Shown: piece by piece, positions 1 through 11,828 of the stretch
Layout: each line of letters starts with the position of its first letter
Position numbering within the stretch: position 1 is the stretch's first letter
Source of the DNA: Timema cristinae
Lineage: Eukaryota; Arthropoda; Insecta; Phasmatodea; Timematidae
DNA length: 64,000 nucleotides
Direction of reading: 5' to 3'
Assembly: GCA_039000515.1 (NCBI GenBank)
Contig: JBCFYV010000100.1
Location: 52,141,433-52,205,432 of the forward strand
Notes under the pieces: generated by a model
What the model was told of the DNA's origin: nothing
Seen by the model: the letters and a program-made list of their open reading frames with translations, nothing else
The model's database searches: none
Made by a program: the position numbers and the translations under genes

Positions 1-323
1 TTTATCATGAAGAAGTACAGTACGTCAGGCTACAATCACATATTGTATCTGGGTCAGGTTACTGAACGTTTCTGATGGGAGTGTACGACCTTGGTTACCT
101 CTGCACCCTATTTTTGGGATACTGTAACGAAATCGATATCTCCCCGGCGCCAGAGACGTCTACGAAGCGCCGCGATATAAACCTCTCAGCTCGACTCCCG
201 GACGTGATAAACTAGTGTCTTTAGGGAGTAATTACACTTTTAGGATTTCAGTAGGTATTAATTACTTAGCTTGAATCCTTGATTAGCCGAATACTATGAT
301 ATTCTAGAGATTAATAATTATAC

Positions 324-571
324 TTAGCACCGCGTCTTACTAACTTTTCGGGTTATACGCTTAAGTACTAATTACGCTAACGGGTTAGGAATTGGGAGGG
401 TTGAACATAGAGGAAGTGAACCCGCATTTTGTGGGAGGGAGAGTAGAAAACCCTTTAGTAAAAACCATCCCCAGTTCACCCGATCGAGATTAGTGCCTCA
501 TTCTCCCCATATTAGGCAGTCTAGCTCAACATAAAACTAGCGCATTAGTTAACTACGCCACCGAGGCGGGT
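324..571 (-). repeat. SINE B, full length
   Basis: Reference description for SINE family B. On its own strand the head reads CCCGCCTCGGTGGCGTAGTT then GGCTAACGCGCTAGTCGTGT, with a B box AGGTTCGAATCTCGG. The body (TTTTCCACTCTCCCTCCACG, CAAATGCGGGTTCACTTCCT) leads into ATTAGCGTAATTAGTACTTA and the shared tail. This copy carries several mutations, for example ACTTTTCGGG for ACCCGTTCGGG. Confidence 0.88.
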
Positions 572-630
572 CTAGAAAACAGAGATTCGTAAAAATCGCA
601 ACAAAAATAATCTATATTCAATTCTGAAAG

Positions 631-893
631 GTGACCTGGTGGTCTAAGGGTAAGGTGTCAGACTTCTGTGCTGGCGGGCGGGGTTCAATCCTCGGTCCCG
701 GCACAGATTTATCTGATTACCAAACCCTTCCTTCACCTCTGACAAGACATCTTGTGAATGTGGGGAATGCCAGGCCTCCACCGTGGTTCGGATTCCACGT
801 TAAACTGTAGGTCCTCCATTTCATTTCACAATCACCCTACCATTACACATTAGCGTAAGTGCGTATAACCCGAATGGTATAAGACGTCATATG

Positions 894-942
<49 letters not shown>
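631..942 (+). repeat. SINE A, full length
   Basis: This is the reference description for SINE family A. A tRNA-like head of about 72 bp (GGTGACCTGGTGGTCTAGGG, with A box TGGTCTAGGGG and B box GGTTCAATCC) is followed by a unique body of about 150 bp (GAATGTGGGGAATGCCAGGC, ACCGTGGTTCGGATTCCACG). It ends in the tail ATTAGCGTAAGTGCGTATAA, then CCCGAACGGGTAGTAAGACG, and (TAA)n. This copy has a long (AAT)n end to 942 and a mutated tail (CGAATGGTATAAG). Confidence 0.9.
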
Positions 943-943
<1 letters not shown>

Positions 944-1011
944 TAATATATTATTAATATATTATTTTATTATTATTACTGAAAAGTTTGACTTGATTTA
1001 AGAATTTTAAG

Positions 1012-1210
1012 ACCCACTTCGGTGGCCGCATGGTCTAGCTCACTACTCACGTGTTGAACTAGCCTGCTGATTACGGGGAGATCTAGGTTGAATCCTGATC
1101 GAGTCTACTGGGAGGATTTTTTTTTTACTAAATGGCTATAATACTGCCTACCCCATTAGAGTAATTATCAAACATGCGTATAACCTGAACAGGTAGTAAG
1201 ACTTTGGCGA
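1012..1210 (+). repeat. SINE C, degenerate
   Basis: Reference description for SINE family C. The head reads CTTCGGTGGCCGCATGGTCT with a long variable-arm-like stretch and B box GGTTCGAATCC, which resembles a class II (Leu/Ser-type) tRNA. The body (CACGCAAATGCGGGTACACT) is related to that of family B, and the tail is shared. This copy has lost most of the body. Confidence 0.75.
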
Positions 1211-2832
1211 ATTTGTTATTACCTGTACTCTTGCCTTTTACTTGATTATCGAGAGTAGTTTTTAACGCGCTTGAACGCTCAAACGTGCTACAATTAACAG
1301 GCTCGGATGTAGCCTCATTAAGATTGACCCTGGGGTCAGCTGCATCTTTCCTTCGTTAAGAGACCGTTTCTTAGCCAATTAACTAGGATATTAACTACGT
1401 GATCATGCCCGAACCACAAAACGTGTCTCGCTTTCTTAACATGACATCAGCAAAAATTGGGAGCAGTTGAATATTTTTTTAAAAGAAATTCTCAATTTTT
1501 ATTTTTTATAATGATATATTTAAAATGGTTTAAATTATTTATATAATAGAAAATCCTTCCCAGATACCCATTTTGAACTTTTTTGAGGCAAATTTTGAAA
1601 AATTTCATATATTATGGTAATATATGAAAATGTTAACTATCCTTAAATTAATATATGTTAGAAAAATTAAGATATTAAATTAACTATCTTAGAAAATAGT
1701 CCTACGATATATATTTTGAACCAAATCGATATTTTCAAAAATATTAAAAAATTACAGAAACCAGTCTAAAGTAAACTAATATCTCAAAAACCAAATATAC
1801 AAGTTTATTTGAGAGACCAACCACTCACAAACATCCATTTTAAACAAAACCATTGGAGCCATTTATAAAATAGTTTAAAAAAAATTAAAAATTAGTCATC
1901 AGAAAACCACCCTTAAACAAATGTTTACCATCAAAATCAGTCCACAGTGTTATTTGTCATGTCAAACTCGCTCAATATACCCATTTGGAATCAAATCGTA
2001 GGGGACATTTATAATATATTTCAAGTTTTTAAAAATTGATTAAACTATTCCTTAATTAATGAGTAAATTACTAATAAATGAGTTTTACCCCAAAAAACTA
2101 GATATACATTGCTATTTGTCATATCACAGAATCTATTGATATACATTTGGAACAAAATAGTTAGAACTATTTCCAAAATATTTCAAGTTTTCAAAAATAT
2201 TTCATCAGTAAACAACTCTTCAAAGAATTTTGGTCTAAAAACTAACTATACACTATCGTTTCTCATGTAGAACATAATTTTGAGATTCATTTTAAACAAA
2301 ATTGTTAGAGCCATTTCTGAGAAATTTAGAATTAAAAAAAAAATCACTCATTAGTAAATTATCCTTAATTTGAGTGCTAAGAACAAAATAAAAAAAGTCC
2401 CAAGGTACAGCTCTAAATCTAAATATTAGGTTTGATCAAAATCCATACAACCGTATCCGATCCATGGCCAGGGACAGTAAGACAGACAGACACGGGTACG
2501 GACAAAATGGTAAAATCCACTTTTTGGAGTTCGCTGTCATATAAAACGTAAAAATTCATCATAATCTTGAGTTCGATTTTTCAATGGTTACAATACTTTC
2601 TCTTGAAATGAGAAAGATAAAAAAGGAGAGTTTTATAATCTATCTGTCTCTCTGTTTGTACCCGTTTATAAAAGTGAAACGTTTTTTTTTAATTTTAGTT
2701 TAAAAATAATATTAATATGCTATCTTGAAGAAAAATTGTAATTTTAAATTTGGTCGTAAACGGCTTTAACGATTCGGTTTTGTAATTGGTATCTAAGGCA
2801 TGTTTTTATTTGGCCATAAACAGCACTTTATA
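1211..2832. other. No gene recognised; AT-rich
   Basis: Old AT-rich sequence with an ACAGACAGACACGGGTACGG block near 2480 like the end of family F. No splice-bounded coding segment is visible. Confidence 0.5.
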
Positions 2833-3078
2833 ACCCACTTTGGTGGCCACATGGTCTAAGGCACTACTCAGCAGTAGAATAAATTGCCAATGACGGGGAG
2901 ATTAAGGTTTGAATTCCAGTTGGGTGTCCTGAAGGTAGTTTTTTTTCCAAAATGATTTTATATTCAACCTCCACGAAATGCGGGAACATTTACTCTAAAT
3001 ATAACCTTCCTAATCTCTAAGACCATTAGCGTAATTTAGTATATAAGCGTTTAGACAGAATGGGTAGTAATACAGGTG
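2833..3078 (+). repeat. SINE C
   Basis: CCCACTTTGGTGGCCACATG head, body, and tail ending AATGGGTAGTAATACAGG. Divergent but full length. Confidence 0.82.
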
Positions 3079-3783
3079 TCAAAAAAAAAACGTATACTTT
3101 TTTTGTTTGCAAAACTAATTCAAGGTATTATAATAGTCGAGCAAACCTTATAAAACCGGGTGGATTTATAATGTTCCTGAGCAAGGCCTTAGTTAGGGGG
3201 TTCAAAAATCCCTGCCCCCAAAATGTTATGAACCAAATTGTTATTATTTATGGTTCAAACCATATCAAAATTAAGGTAGACAAGAAGCACACATTAAGGG
3301 GCTGTGTTACCATAAAAATCATTTCAGGGAGCTTCTAGAGATGTTTAATATTGATCATTTTTCCTAGCCTTCGCAGTTAAGGAGGTTAAATAACTATATA
3401 AAAACACTTTAGGGAGTTTCTAGAGGGGTTTAAATATATTGATTTTTCTTAGCCTCTGGCAGCTATGGAGTTATATTAACATAAAAACACACTTTAGAGA
3501 GATTTTAGAGGTCTTTAAATATATTGATATTACCTATCCTCCGTGAATTGTGAGATGTGCCCGCCTACCCCCCCTCCCCTGAAATTATTATCTGGTTACG
3601 GCCTTGTTCCTGAGTATATCTGCCATCCATTTTTAGGAGATAAAAAAACAATGGCTCAGAGGATAATTCAAATGTCAATACAGTTTGTGGTGTAACCCGC
3701 TTCCTTATTAATTGACATTATCCGATTCACAATTAAGTTACCTTTTGTTTCCAGGGATTTTAGTTCTTAGTATTCATCCATAA

Positions 3784-4263
3784 TCTATACTTATAAAATA
3801 ACATGTCCTGACTGACTGACTGACTGACTGATTCATCATCGCCGAGCGCAAACTATCAAGGCTACAAGCATGACATTCGGACTGTATATTCATTTTGTTA
3901 TGTAGGCACCCACTAAGAAAGGATTTTAGAAAATTACACCCCAAAGGGGTCAAAATAGGGGATGATATAATATGTATGAAAGTCCGTCATTTTGAAAGTT
4001 ACATAAACAAAATTTTGTATTTCGGTTATTGACGTAAAACAAATAAATACGTGTTTCAGGAATTTTGGAAATTTTATTTAATAAGGGATGAAAAAGGGGG
4101 TGAAAGTTTGTATCGGACTTGCATTATTTTTGATCTGAGGTCAAGTTATGGTCATCAACGTAACGTAATATTTTAAATTAATCTGTAAACACATATGTAT
4201 ATTTTCTTATTTGTATATAATCAACTTTCACGCGAGCAAAGCCGCGGGCAACAGCTATCTAGT
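3784..4263 (+). mobile_element. Non-autonomous Helitron, complete
   Basis: Reference description. The element starts TCTATACTTATAAAATAACA and ends CAGCTATCTAGT. A stem-loop lies just before the end (CGCGAGC-AAA-GCCGCG, with one bulged A). It is flanked by A on the left and T on the right. TC start, CTAGT end, near-terminal hairpin and A/T target without duplication are the Helitron hallmarks. There is no Rep/helicase ORF, so it must depend on an autonomous copy elsewhere. A (GACT)n-like run lies 30 bp inside the 5' end. Confidence 0.85.
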
Positions 4264-4453
4264 TATATATATTTTGCAATTTTTAGAGAGGACAATTTCA
4301 AATGTTAAACGTTGTTTGCAAGTAGAGGTCTTATAAAATAGTTTTGTGTTCATTTCAGTAAACAACAAACTCGTATACTGTTGAAAGTTTTATCGTTATT
4401 TAACCTAAAGGCAGTATCTAATTGGCGAGATCTCGGCTAACTAGGCTGCCCTA

Positions 4454-4840
4454 TTAAGGTTGGAGTGTAAGGCACGTGAGAAAAGGCTAGTGTTTTTTTA
4501 AAGTTTTTATAGCAAAACATTTGTTTGGTCAAAATAAATCAAATATTGCTTCAATAAAAACATTGAGTTTAATTTTCTTCACTCGGTGATATCAACATTT
4601 GTTGAATATGTAAAGAGAATAGCGGCATTAGATGAGAAACTTTTTAAATAAAGAGAAATGTTGTCATTAAATTCCAGGACACTCTTGACAGATATTCAAC
4701 AACTGTTGATATCACCATGTGAATAAAATTAAACTCTAAATTTCTACTGGAGAAATATTTGATTTATTTTGACCAAAAAAATACGTTGCTATAAAAACTG
4801 AACAAAAAAGTGAGCCTGAGGTGGTAACCAACAGGCCATA
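4454..4840 (+). mobile_element. Foldback MITE (family M)
   Basis: Reference description. The element is a long imperfect palindrome with arms of about 150 bp. The arms share AATAAATCAAATATT, TTTAATTTTCTTCAC and GATATCAACA-TTGTTGAATATCTG, and the reverse complements return in the second arm. The short unique centre reads AGCGGCATTAGATGAGAAAC. Better-kept copies begin TTAAGGTG and end CACCTTAA, so a TTAA target is likely. It has no ORF. This copy's right end is mutated. Confidence 0.85.
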
Positions 4841-5511
4841 AAATATTCAATCAAAATAATGACTGAAACCTTTCGACAAATATGTGTCCACATTTGAATG
4901 TCCCATGTCAATTACAAAGATTGTGCAATGAACCCCGTCCCCGTGTCAAGTGATTTTGCCCACCCCTGAGGCGCCAACCAGGCGAGGCCCTGCCATTTTG
5001 TATCGTATCGACATCGGTTTTTGGATATTACGCTTCTTCTATGGACGGGCGCGACACATTAAATGCAAAGCATCTCAGCGATGGTAGGCTTCCACAATGA
5101 CACTGGCGCAGTGCGGGTTGAATATACAATAACCTGCAGGCGATACGCTGAACATTGGCAGAGTAGACGGGAAGTTTTGTGTGTGTGTGTTTGTTTAAGG
5201 TAGGAGGTATTTAGGGGTGGGGGGGGGGGGGTGGGGGGGATTAACCAGAAGGAAATATGATTTAATTTAAGTAATTTAGTGTACAGTTATCATAAATTAT
5301 TTTCCAACATAAAAACCAAATTGCATTAAAACCATTTTTTTAACTAAACAAATTGATGGTATTCTTTGGGGTCATCCATAAACCATGTAAATGCTGGTAC
5401 AAACATAACGCTAAGCTAAGATTTGCTCTGCTAAATCTTTAGAAAAATAGTGGACCATGTATTTTAATATGTTGGTTCACACAGAAAGCTAAGTTTTGCC
5501 TTGTTACACCA

Positions 5512-5816
5512 CGCTATAAAAATAAATCAAATGAACAAAAGAGTTTAATTTTCTTCACGTGGTTTTATCAACAGTTGTTGAATATCTGTAATGAGCATAG
5601 CAGTATTATATGAGAAACTTTTTAAATGAAGAGAAAAAACTGTCCATTAAATTCTAGAACAGATATTCAACAACTGTTGATATCAACATATGAAGACAAT
5701 TAAACTATATGTTTCTACAGGAGAAATATTTGATTTATTTTGGCAAAAAAAAAGTTTTGATATAAAAACTGCGAAAACAGTGACCTTAACTAGACTTACC
5801 TACATTCACACCTTAA
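5512..5816 (+). mobile_element. Foldback MITE, left end truncated
   Basis: The left arm begins inside the palindrome at TATAAAAATAAATCAAATG. The right arm is complete to CACACCTTAA. Centre AGCAGTATTATATGAGAAAC. Confidence 0.82.
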
Positions 5817-5909
5817 GGCAGATATAAAAAGGTGCCTTTGAATGACAACAATTCCTAGACGCATTGAGATTAATAACTGTTAATTATTCGAATGTGCTTT
5901 ATAATGTAC

Positions 5910-6075
5910 GGCCAGACTGGAGCGAGCGAGTGACTAAAAGATAAAATAGAGCACATTGGTTGTAATGAGAGGTGGCCAGCCTGGAGCGAGCGAGTGACTA
6001 AAAGATAAAATAGAACACATTGGTTGTAATGAGAGGTGGCCAGACTGGAGCGAGCGAGTGCGCTTGAAAGATATA
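5910..6075 (+). repeat. 64-bp tandem repeat, about 2.5 units
   Basis: Units start at 5910, 5974 and 6038 with GGCCAGACTGGAGCGAGCGA. They contain CTAAAAGATAAAATAG and CACATTGGTTGTAATGAGAG and are almost identical. The third unit breaks off after GAGCGAGCGAGTG. Confidence 0.92.
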
Positions 6076-6334
6076 AATGGATATATTTTCAAACGCGCGC
6101 GCTCGAGTCGGTACAGTCTAATTTACCGGTGCTGACAATATTATTGTATGTTGGTCCATTGAGTGCTAGGAAAACTTTTCATTTTGAAATGATATTTGAC
6201 TTTTTTCTATACTTATCGATAGGTTTAGCACACTTGTTACTAACCACCCAGTTTAATTGGTAAGACAATAAACTATATATATATAGAGAGAGATATATGT
6301 AAAATTGGTACGTTTGACCTTTACAAATAACAAT

Positions 6335-6490
6335 CACCATTAGCGTGTGGAAAGAGGATGGTGAAACCACAGCAAAAAAAAAAAAAAACTTGTCAAAAAC
6401 CACCCTCAGTTCACTGAGCCAAGATTCGAACCTTTGCCTTCTCGTCAACAACTATCGAGAGCTATCTGCTAATCACGCGCTTGTCAGTCA
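6335..6490 (-). repeat. SINE C-like remnant
   Basis: Reads ACCCTCAGTTCACTGAGCCA, GATTCGAACCTTTG and ATCACGCGCTTG, a decayed minus-strand head with a poly-A interruption. Confidence 0.5.
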
Positions 6491-6527
6491 GGACGAACCC
6501 TATATAGTCTCAGCACATAGTTCTTTA

Positions 6528-6895
6528 AGCATATTATACTACTATAAAGCAACATGGCTGACTCACTCACTGACATTAATGTTTACCCACTTCCAGATGA
6601 GCTAGAAACTTGAAATTTGGCAAACTTATAGCTTCTAGTCTGTAACCGACGGGAAAATTACAAAAATTTAAAAAAAAATACATATATATAATATATTTAA
6701 CCCCTGAAAAAAACTCAAAATGGTGGAGCAACTTTAAAGGCGGTGTGGACTTTTCTTTGGAAGTCTTTTGTGGCTAAACGGTAACTCCTATCAAAAAACG
6801 GCTCTGGAATTACATTAGTTTACATCCACTTAAAAAGAAAACCCATTGAGGGTTTGGGGGCGGAGCCCACAACGAGCAAAGCGAGTAGTTCTTTA
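6528..6895 (+). mobile_element. Possible third Helitron-like element
   Basis: ACTACTATAAAGCAACATGG then CTGACTCACTCACTGAC at one end and GGAGCCCACAACGAGCAAAG then CGAGTAGTT at the other resemble the organisation of the other Helitrons. Neither terminus fits perfectly. Confidence 0.3.
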
Positions 6896-7376
6896 GATAG
6901 ACGCTCAACCGACCGAGTTCCTGTGTTCCTATTACACTCGACATAACCACCCCTCGAGGTATACTTTGTCTCACAACTCTAAAAAAGACAATTTTAAACC
7001 CAAGCGCTAGCTTTACAAATTGCTTAGTAACAACCTGATTACTTACAGAGACGTAATTATTTTACTACCTTGTAAACGGATACATTAATGAGGTTAGGGG
7101 TGACCTACTTTCAGAATGTCTTTTTTTTTTTTTTGTTCCCGTCGAGTCGTGAATCCAAGCAGCCATTTTTAAAGTACCCTACAGTGCGCTTTTCTAACCC
7201 TATTTGCATGCAGAGAGGAAGGTTAGGGGTGAAATGGGAGGGGTAGCGGGGGGTAGGATAGTACTCAAAAGGAGGAGGGTAAGGAAAAAAAAAAGAGAAG
7301 AAAAGCGTATACCCGTTGGAGTCTTTAAGGGGGAGATGTCAAGAGCTAGTGATGGAAGGATAAAAAACCACAAAAA

Positions 7377-7380
<4 letters not shown>

Positions 7381-7432
<52 letters not shown>

Positions 7433-7444
7433 CATATATATATA
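7381..7444. repeat. (TA)n microsatellite
   Basis: About 64 bp, TATATA with three CATA interruptions. Confidence 0.95.
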
Positions 7445-7845
7445 CGAATACATTAAAAAAATTCTCTTCGACATATTCATGTCAGACTGTAAATCTTGAG
7501 CAGAAGCACATCATTTTTCTACAACCATTGGATGAGACCCATATATGAGATATAGCTACGATTTTTCTTTACGGTGTTGTAAAAGTAACATTTATAAAAA
7601 AAAAAAAAATGCCATCGAACTTTCAGAAACTTTTATTTTTCGTATTTATACTTTTTTTTTATTATAATATGTATGGTTCCTCAAATGATATATATGAGAC
7701 TATAAATGAACAATAATGACTGTAAGCTAAATTTTATGGTTTACGTAAATTATTATTATATTAAATTTAAACTAAAGCTTATTAAATTTTCTTAAAATAC
7801 ATATTTTTTCAAAACCGACACGGTTTGCTTTCCAATGATGATAAA

Positions 7846-8065
7846 CCTGTTCAGGTTATACGAATAATTTATATGATACCTACTCTTATGGGGTAGAGAT
7901 GAGGAAGGAAGCATTTTAGAAGTAAAATACCCTCATTTGCGTAGAAGGAGAGTGAGAAACCATTTAAGGAAAATTCATCATAAGTAGACCCGATCTGGAT
8001 TCGAACCACGAACTACCCGTAGCTCAGTCTAACACAAAAGTGGCAGACAATTCGGCAACATCATT
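7846..8065 (-). repeat. SINE C, degenerate
   Basis: Tail CCTGTTCAGGTTATACG, body CATTTGCGTAGAAGGAGAGT and head remnant GGATTCGAACCACG. Confidence 0.72.
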
Positions 8066-8284
8066 GCACAGTCAAATTTGCATAGGAAGAGCCTGGATCA
8101 ACAGCTACATTCGTGTATTCATACGTCAAGTCATTGGATCTGCAAATGTCATTTCTGATCGATAATATCAATACCTATAAAATACTACTAATAATCTTGT
8201 AAAATGTTATCAATGTACAACTAAAAATATGTTTTCACTACCTAAACGTTTCTTTACTATCTAAATCTTACTTTATCTTTTCTA

Positions 8285-8495
8285 TTTACTGAGATCAGCG
8301 TCCCGGGTTTGATTTCCGACATAGCCAAAATATGTATCATGAGTGAAATTGTGATTTTTTTCACTTCACAATAACAAATTGATGGCCGGTGAAGGGAGAA
8401 GGGGACTAAGGACTTGTTGCTGTATCTGATTTGAATTTAAGTTAGTTTATAAGTCGTGTGGTGATATAACCAGTCGTCTTAGAAAGTGCGCTTAA
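8285..8495 (+). repeat. SINE D (tRNA-like, older family), 5'-truncated
   Basis: Reference description for family D. A tRNA-like head (B box GGGTTTGATTTCC here) is followed by a body with CTTTCACAGTGATAAATTGA-type sequence, GGCCGG, then TTAAGTTAGTTTATAAGTCG and AGAAAGTGCGCTTAA. The tail differs from that of A, B and C. Copies are more diverged than A and B, hence older. Confidence 0.7.
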
Positions 8496-8550
8496 AAAAA
8501 TGTTAAGAAAAATATTGACTAATACCTATTTGGATTTAATTGGCTGGTTT

Positions 8551-8759
8551 ACCCGCTTTCAGTGGCTGCGTGGTTTAACGCGCTACTCTCGCAGTAGACT
8601 AGACTGCCTATGATGGGGAGATCGAGGTTCGAATCTAGGTCGGGTTACTGAGTTTAAAAAAAATGTTTTCCACACTCTCTCCACGCAATATAGGGTACTC
8701 TTCTTATAAATATAACCTTCCTAATCCCTAAAACCAATAGCCTAATTAGTAAATAAGCG
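8551..8759 (+). repeat. SINE C, fused to SINE A
   Basis: ACCCGCTTTCAGTGGCTGCG head with CTCTCGCAGTAGACTAGACT. It stops at AATTAGTAAATAAGCGG where SINE A starts. Confidence 0.85.
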
Positions 8760-9023
8760 GGTGACCTGGTGGTCTAGGGGTAAGGTGTCGGACTTCTGTG
8801 CTGGGGGTCCGGGGTTCAATCCTCGGTCCCGGTACAGATTTATCTGATTGCCAAACCCTTCCTTCACCCTCTGACAAGACATCTTGTGAATGTGGGGAAT
8901 GCCAGGCATCCACCGTGGTTCGGATCCCACGTTAAACTGTAGGTCCTCCATTTCATCTCACAATCACCCTACCATTACACATTAGTGTAAGCGCGTATAG
9001 CCCGAACGGGTAGTAAGACGCGG
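8760..9023 (+). repeat. SINE A, full length, fused to SINE C
   Basis: Complete family A unit. It begins exactly where the preceding SINE C stops, at AATAAGCGG|GTGACC, so the C unit lacks its own final tail. This may be a dimeric C-A retroposon or an insertion into the C tail followed by loss of the rest. Confidence 0.88.
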
Positions 9024-10165
9024 AGTTAAGAAATGGTTTGGTTGCTTGTTTACTTCTATCTCGGAGTGTACTTCACTCTGTCAGTTAAGTAAACAGGTAA
9101 ACAAGGTGACAGGTGATATGTGGTTGGTTGATAAAACACGCCTCCTTTGTTTCGTCGGTGTGCTACGCGATTGCTACTATTCTACGCGATGAAGGTAGAG
9201 CACGTCACGTCAGGATGTACACTCAGGTGCAAACAAAAAGTGACCCAGTGCAAATATAGTATTTTTCAATTTGGAATTTTTGTTTATAGTACTGACCATA
9301 TCTCACTAACCTTATATTCATTACACTAATGCGTTAGAGACGAGAAAGATTTTTTTTTAATTTATAAGGGGTATACACTTGCATTTGCTTGGAAAGAGAG
9401 TGAAAAAACCTATATTAATGATTAAACCCAACCGGGATTGGAAACCCCGATATTCCCACCATGTAAATCCATTAGGAGAGTGACGCCTTATACTATTAAG
9501 CCACCAAAGAGGTTCAATGAAAAAAATTACACTCTTCATCTATCATTATTTATTTGATAACGTACACACATTTTTTTAAATAACAGGAACTTTGTATGCA
9601 AAGAAAAAAAGTATTATTTTAAAACAGTTTGTTTAAGAGTTGTCTATGAGCTTATTAGAATAAAATGATAACTGATTTGAAAGTATTTTTGTAGAAATTA
9701 AATAAATTATTATATAATAAATAAAACAACGTTCATACACCCTGATTAAATATTATATAATGCATCACTTTCTAAATATCAGAGATTTCTGGTGGTGGAA
9801 GGGTCGGGGTTCTAATCTTTGTCGGATATAATGAAGGTGTTTTTTCCCCCATAGAAAACTGATTTCTCACTATTCCTCGTTGCAAAAATGGGTACCTTTC
9901 CTCTCAATAATACCCTACTTATCCCTTCCATATTTATGGTGTAGCCCAAACATGTATCAAGACATGGAACACATGAAACAAATGAACGGTACTGCGCATC
10001 GCAAAGATTTTCTCCCGGTTTTATCACCCTTTATAGGTCTCTGGTCGACATATGGTACCACATATATTTCATTCATTTAATTGTATTTATTCAATAAATT
10101 AATTACTAGATAAATTTAGTTTTTGGGGGAATGTATCTTTAAAGATAGATCAACACCACAGAATA
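9024..10165. other. No gene recognised
   Basis: Unique-looking AT-rich sequence. 9360-9500 has a faint minus-strand SINE C-like body (GGAAAGAGAGTGAAAAAACC, GGGATTGGAAACCCC). Confidence 0.4.
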
Positions 10166-10461
10166 GATGACCTAGTGGTCTAGGGGTAAGGTGTCAGACT
10201 TCAATGCTGGGGTCTGGGGTTCAATCCTCGGTCCCGGCACAAATTTATCTGATTGTGCCAAACCCTCCCTTCACCTCTGACAAGACATCTTGTGAATGTG
10301 GGGAATGCCAGGCCTCCACCGTGGTTCGGATCCCACGTTAAACTGTAGATCCTCCATTTCATCTCACAATCACCCTACCATTACACAGTAGCGTAAGTGT
10401 GTACAACCCGAACGGTTAGTATGAAGCGATGCTAATAATAATAATAATGATAATAATAATA
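10166..10461 (+). repeat. SINE A, full length
   Basis: Family A head (GATGACCTAGTGGTCTAGGG), body and shared tail, with an interrupted (AAT)n end. It lies about 40 bp upstream of a second, 5'-truncated copy. Confidence 0.88.
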
Positions 10462-10503
10462 TGTTGGAAGCAGAAATGTTAGTGTTACATTAATAAACAT
10501 TTT

Positions 10504-10773
10504 CTAGGGGTAAGGTGTCAGACTTCTATGCTGACGGCCGGGGTTCAATCCTCGGTCCCGGCAAAGATTTATCTGATTACCAAACCCTTCCTTCACCTCT
10601 GACAAGACATCTTGTGAATGTGGGGAATGCCAGGCCACCACCGTGGTTCGGATTCCACGTTAAACTGTAGGTCCTTCATTTCATCTCACAATCACCCTAC
10701 CATTACACATTAGCGTAAGTGCGTATAACCCGAATGGGTAGTAAGACGCGGTGCTAATAATAATAATAATAAT
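10504..10773 (+). repeat. SINE A, 5'-truncated, with intact target-site duplication
   Basis: The copy starts inside the A box (CTAGGGGTAAGG) and keeps the full body and tail. AATAAACATTTT at 10492-10503 and again at 10774-10785 is a 12-bp target-site duplication. The truncation therefore happened during reverse transcription, not by later deletion. Confidence 0.92.
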
Positions 10774-10984
10774 AATAAACATTTTATCTTTTTTATTTCA
10801 CAGTAACATCGATTTAAAAAAATTAATTGTTGAATTTATTGATTTTATGTCATAACTAACACCTATTTCAAAATTGGAAATGAAGTTTATTTTTTCTATT
10901 ATATATGAAAATTAAGTATAGTTGGTGTATATGCAAAGTGTTGATTTTAAACATAAAGTATTATGTTAGGTCTTGATAACCTTA

Positions 10985-11430
10985 CCAAATAATTACAACA
11001 ATGCTCCCTAAAGGTCAATGTTAGTCAATCGAGTGATAGGTGGTTTCGCTTCAAGGCAAAAATCTGGATTCTCATCTGGGAGACTTAGTAAAGGGACCAA
11101 ATGAAACAAACCAGGCACCCGTGCAATTGTAAAAAATACAAAAAGATTGTCCAATATAGTTATCAATTTTCTAATTTTTTTTAAACCCAATTGGTAAAAT
11201 AGTTTCTGCTCTAGCCCGAGGTACAGATAGACAGTCGGACAGACAGACGACATTGCGAAAACCAATCTTTTGATTTCAGTGGCTTATGAAATGTCAACAT
11301 TTATAATTTGTGATAAATAATTGAATTTTGAGTTTTTACTCAACTAGAGTTAGTGCTGACATCTGTTAGACAATCAAGAGAGCTTTCCAATACACTTTAG
11401 GTTAAGGCTAAAAGAGTCCGGTCATATTTA
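10985..11430. repeat. Family F-related copy
   Basis: Contains GATAGACAGTCGGACAGACA and the block GTTAGTGCTGACATCTGTTA. That block recurs at 42915 and, reversed (ACAGATGGCAGCATTAAC), at 51907. Probably an old transposon. Termini are unclear. Confidence 0.45.
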
Positions 11431-11435
11431 ACTCT

Positions 11436-11826
11436 GTAATAATAAAATGAAGTGTTTGTCTGTGTGTTTGTTTGTTTAAGTACGATGTTCAGCCAAGTCT
11501 ACGGCACGCAGAGATCTGAAATTTTTTAACATAGTTGGACGGAAGGGGAAAGGGGGGGGGGGAAACCGAATGCACCTTCCAACCAGATTTTTAAATTTTT
11601 AATTAGGATATTTTTAACAAATTTTTGAAGAAAATATTGTTAATCTGGTTTAGAATTACTGTTTCAGAGATAGCCGTGCTAAAAATACGCCACATCCTCC
11701 TCGTAAAAAAAAAAAAAAAATGTACGAAATTGACAAGTAGAAAAGAGAGAGAGAGAGAGAGAGACAACACGTTTCATTTTGAATCTTTAGATGGGTCACG
11801 GGCAACGGCCGTGCAGGATTGCTAGT
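11436..11826 (+). mobile_element. Helitron-like element of a second type
   Basis: The 3' end has the hairpin CACGG-GCAACGG-CCGTG followed by CAGGATTGCTAGT, a CTAGT terminus. The 5' side reads ATAATAAAATGAAGTGTTTG then TCTGTGTGTTTG. The exact 5' end is uncertain because the TC near 11433 lacks a preceding A. Internal poly-A and (GA)n runs are present. Confidence 0.55.
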
Positions 11827-11828
11827 TA

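Noticed and set aside
3820..3835. GACTGACTGACTGACT as an independent microsatellite
   Set aside because: It is a fixed part of the Helitron 5' end, present in all four copies.
8742..8951. ORFs across SINE A/B/C copies (for example 18928-19212, 32771-33046, 47480-47674)
   Set aside because: Recurrent translations of the SINE sequence itself (for example [29 protein letters not shown]).
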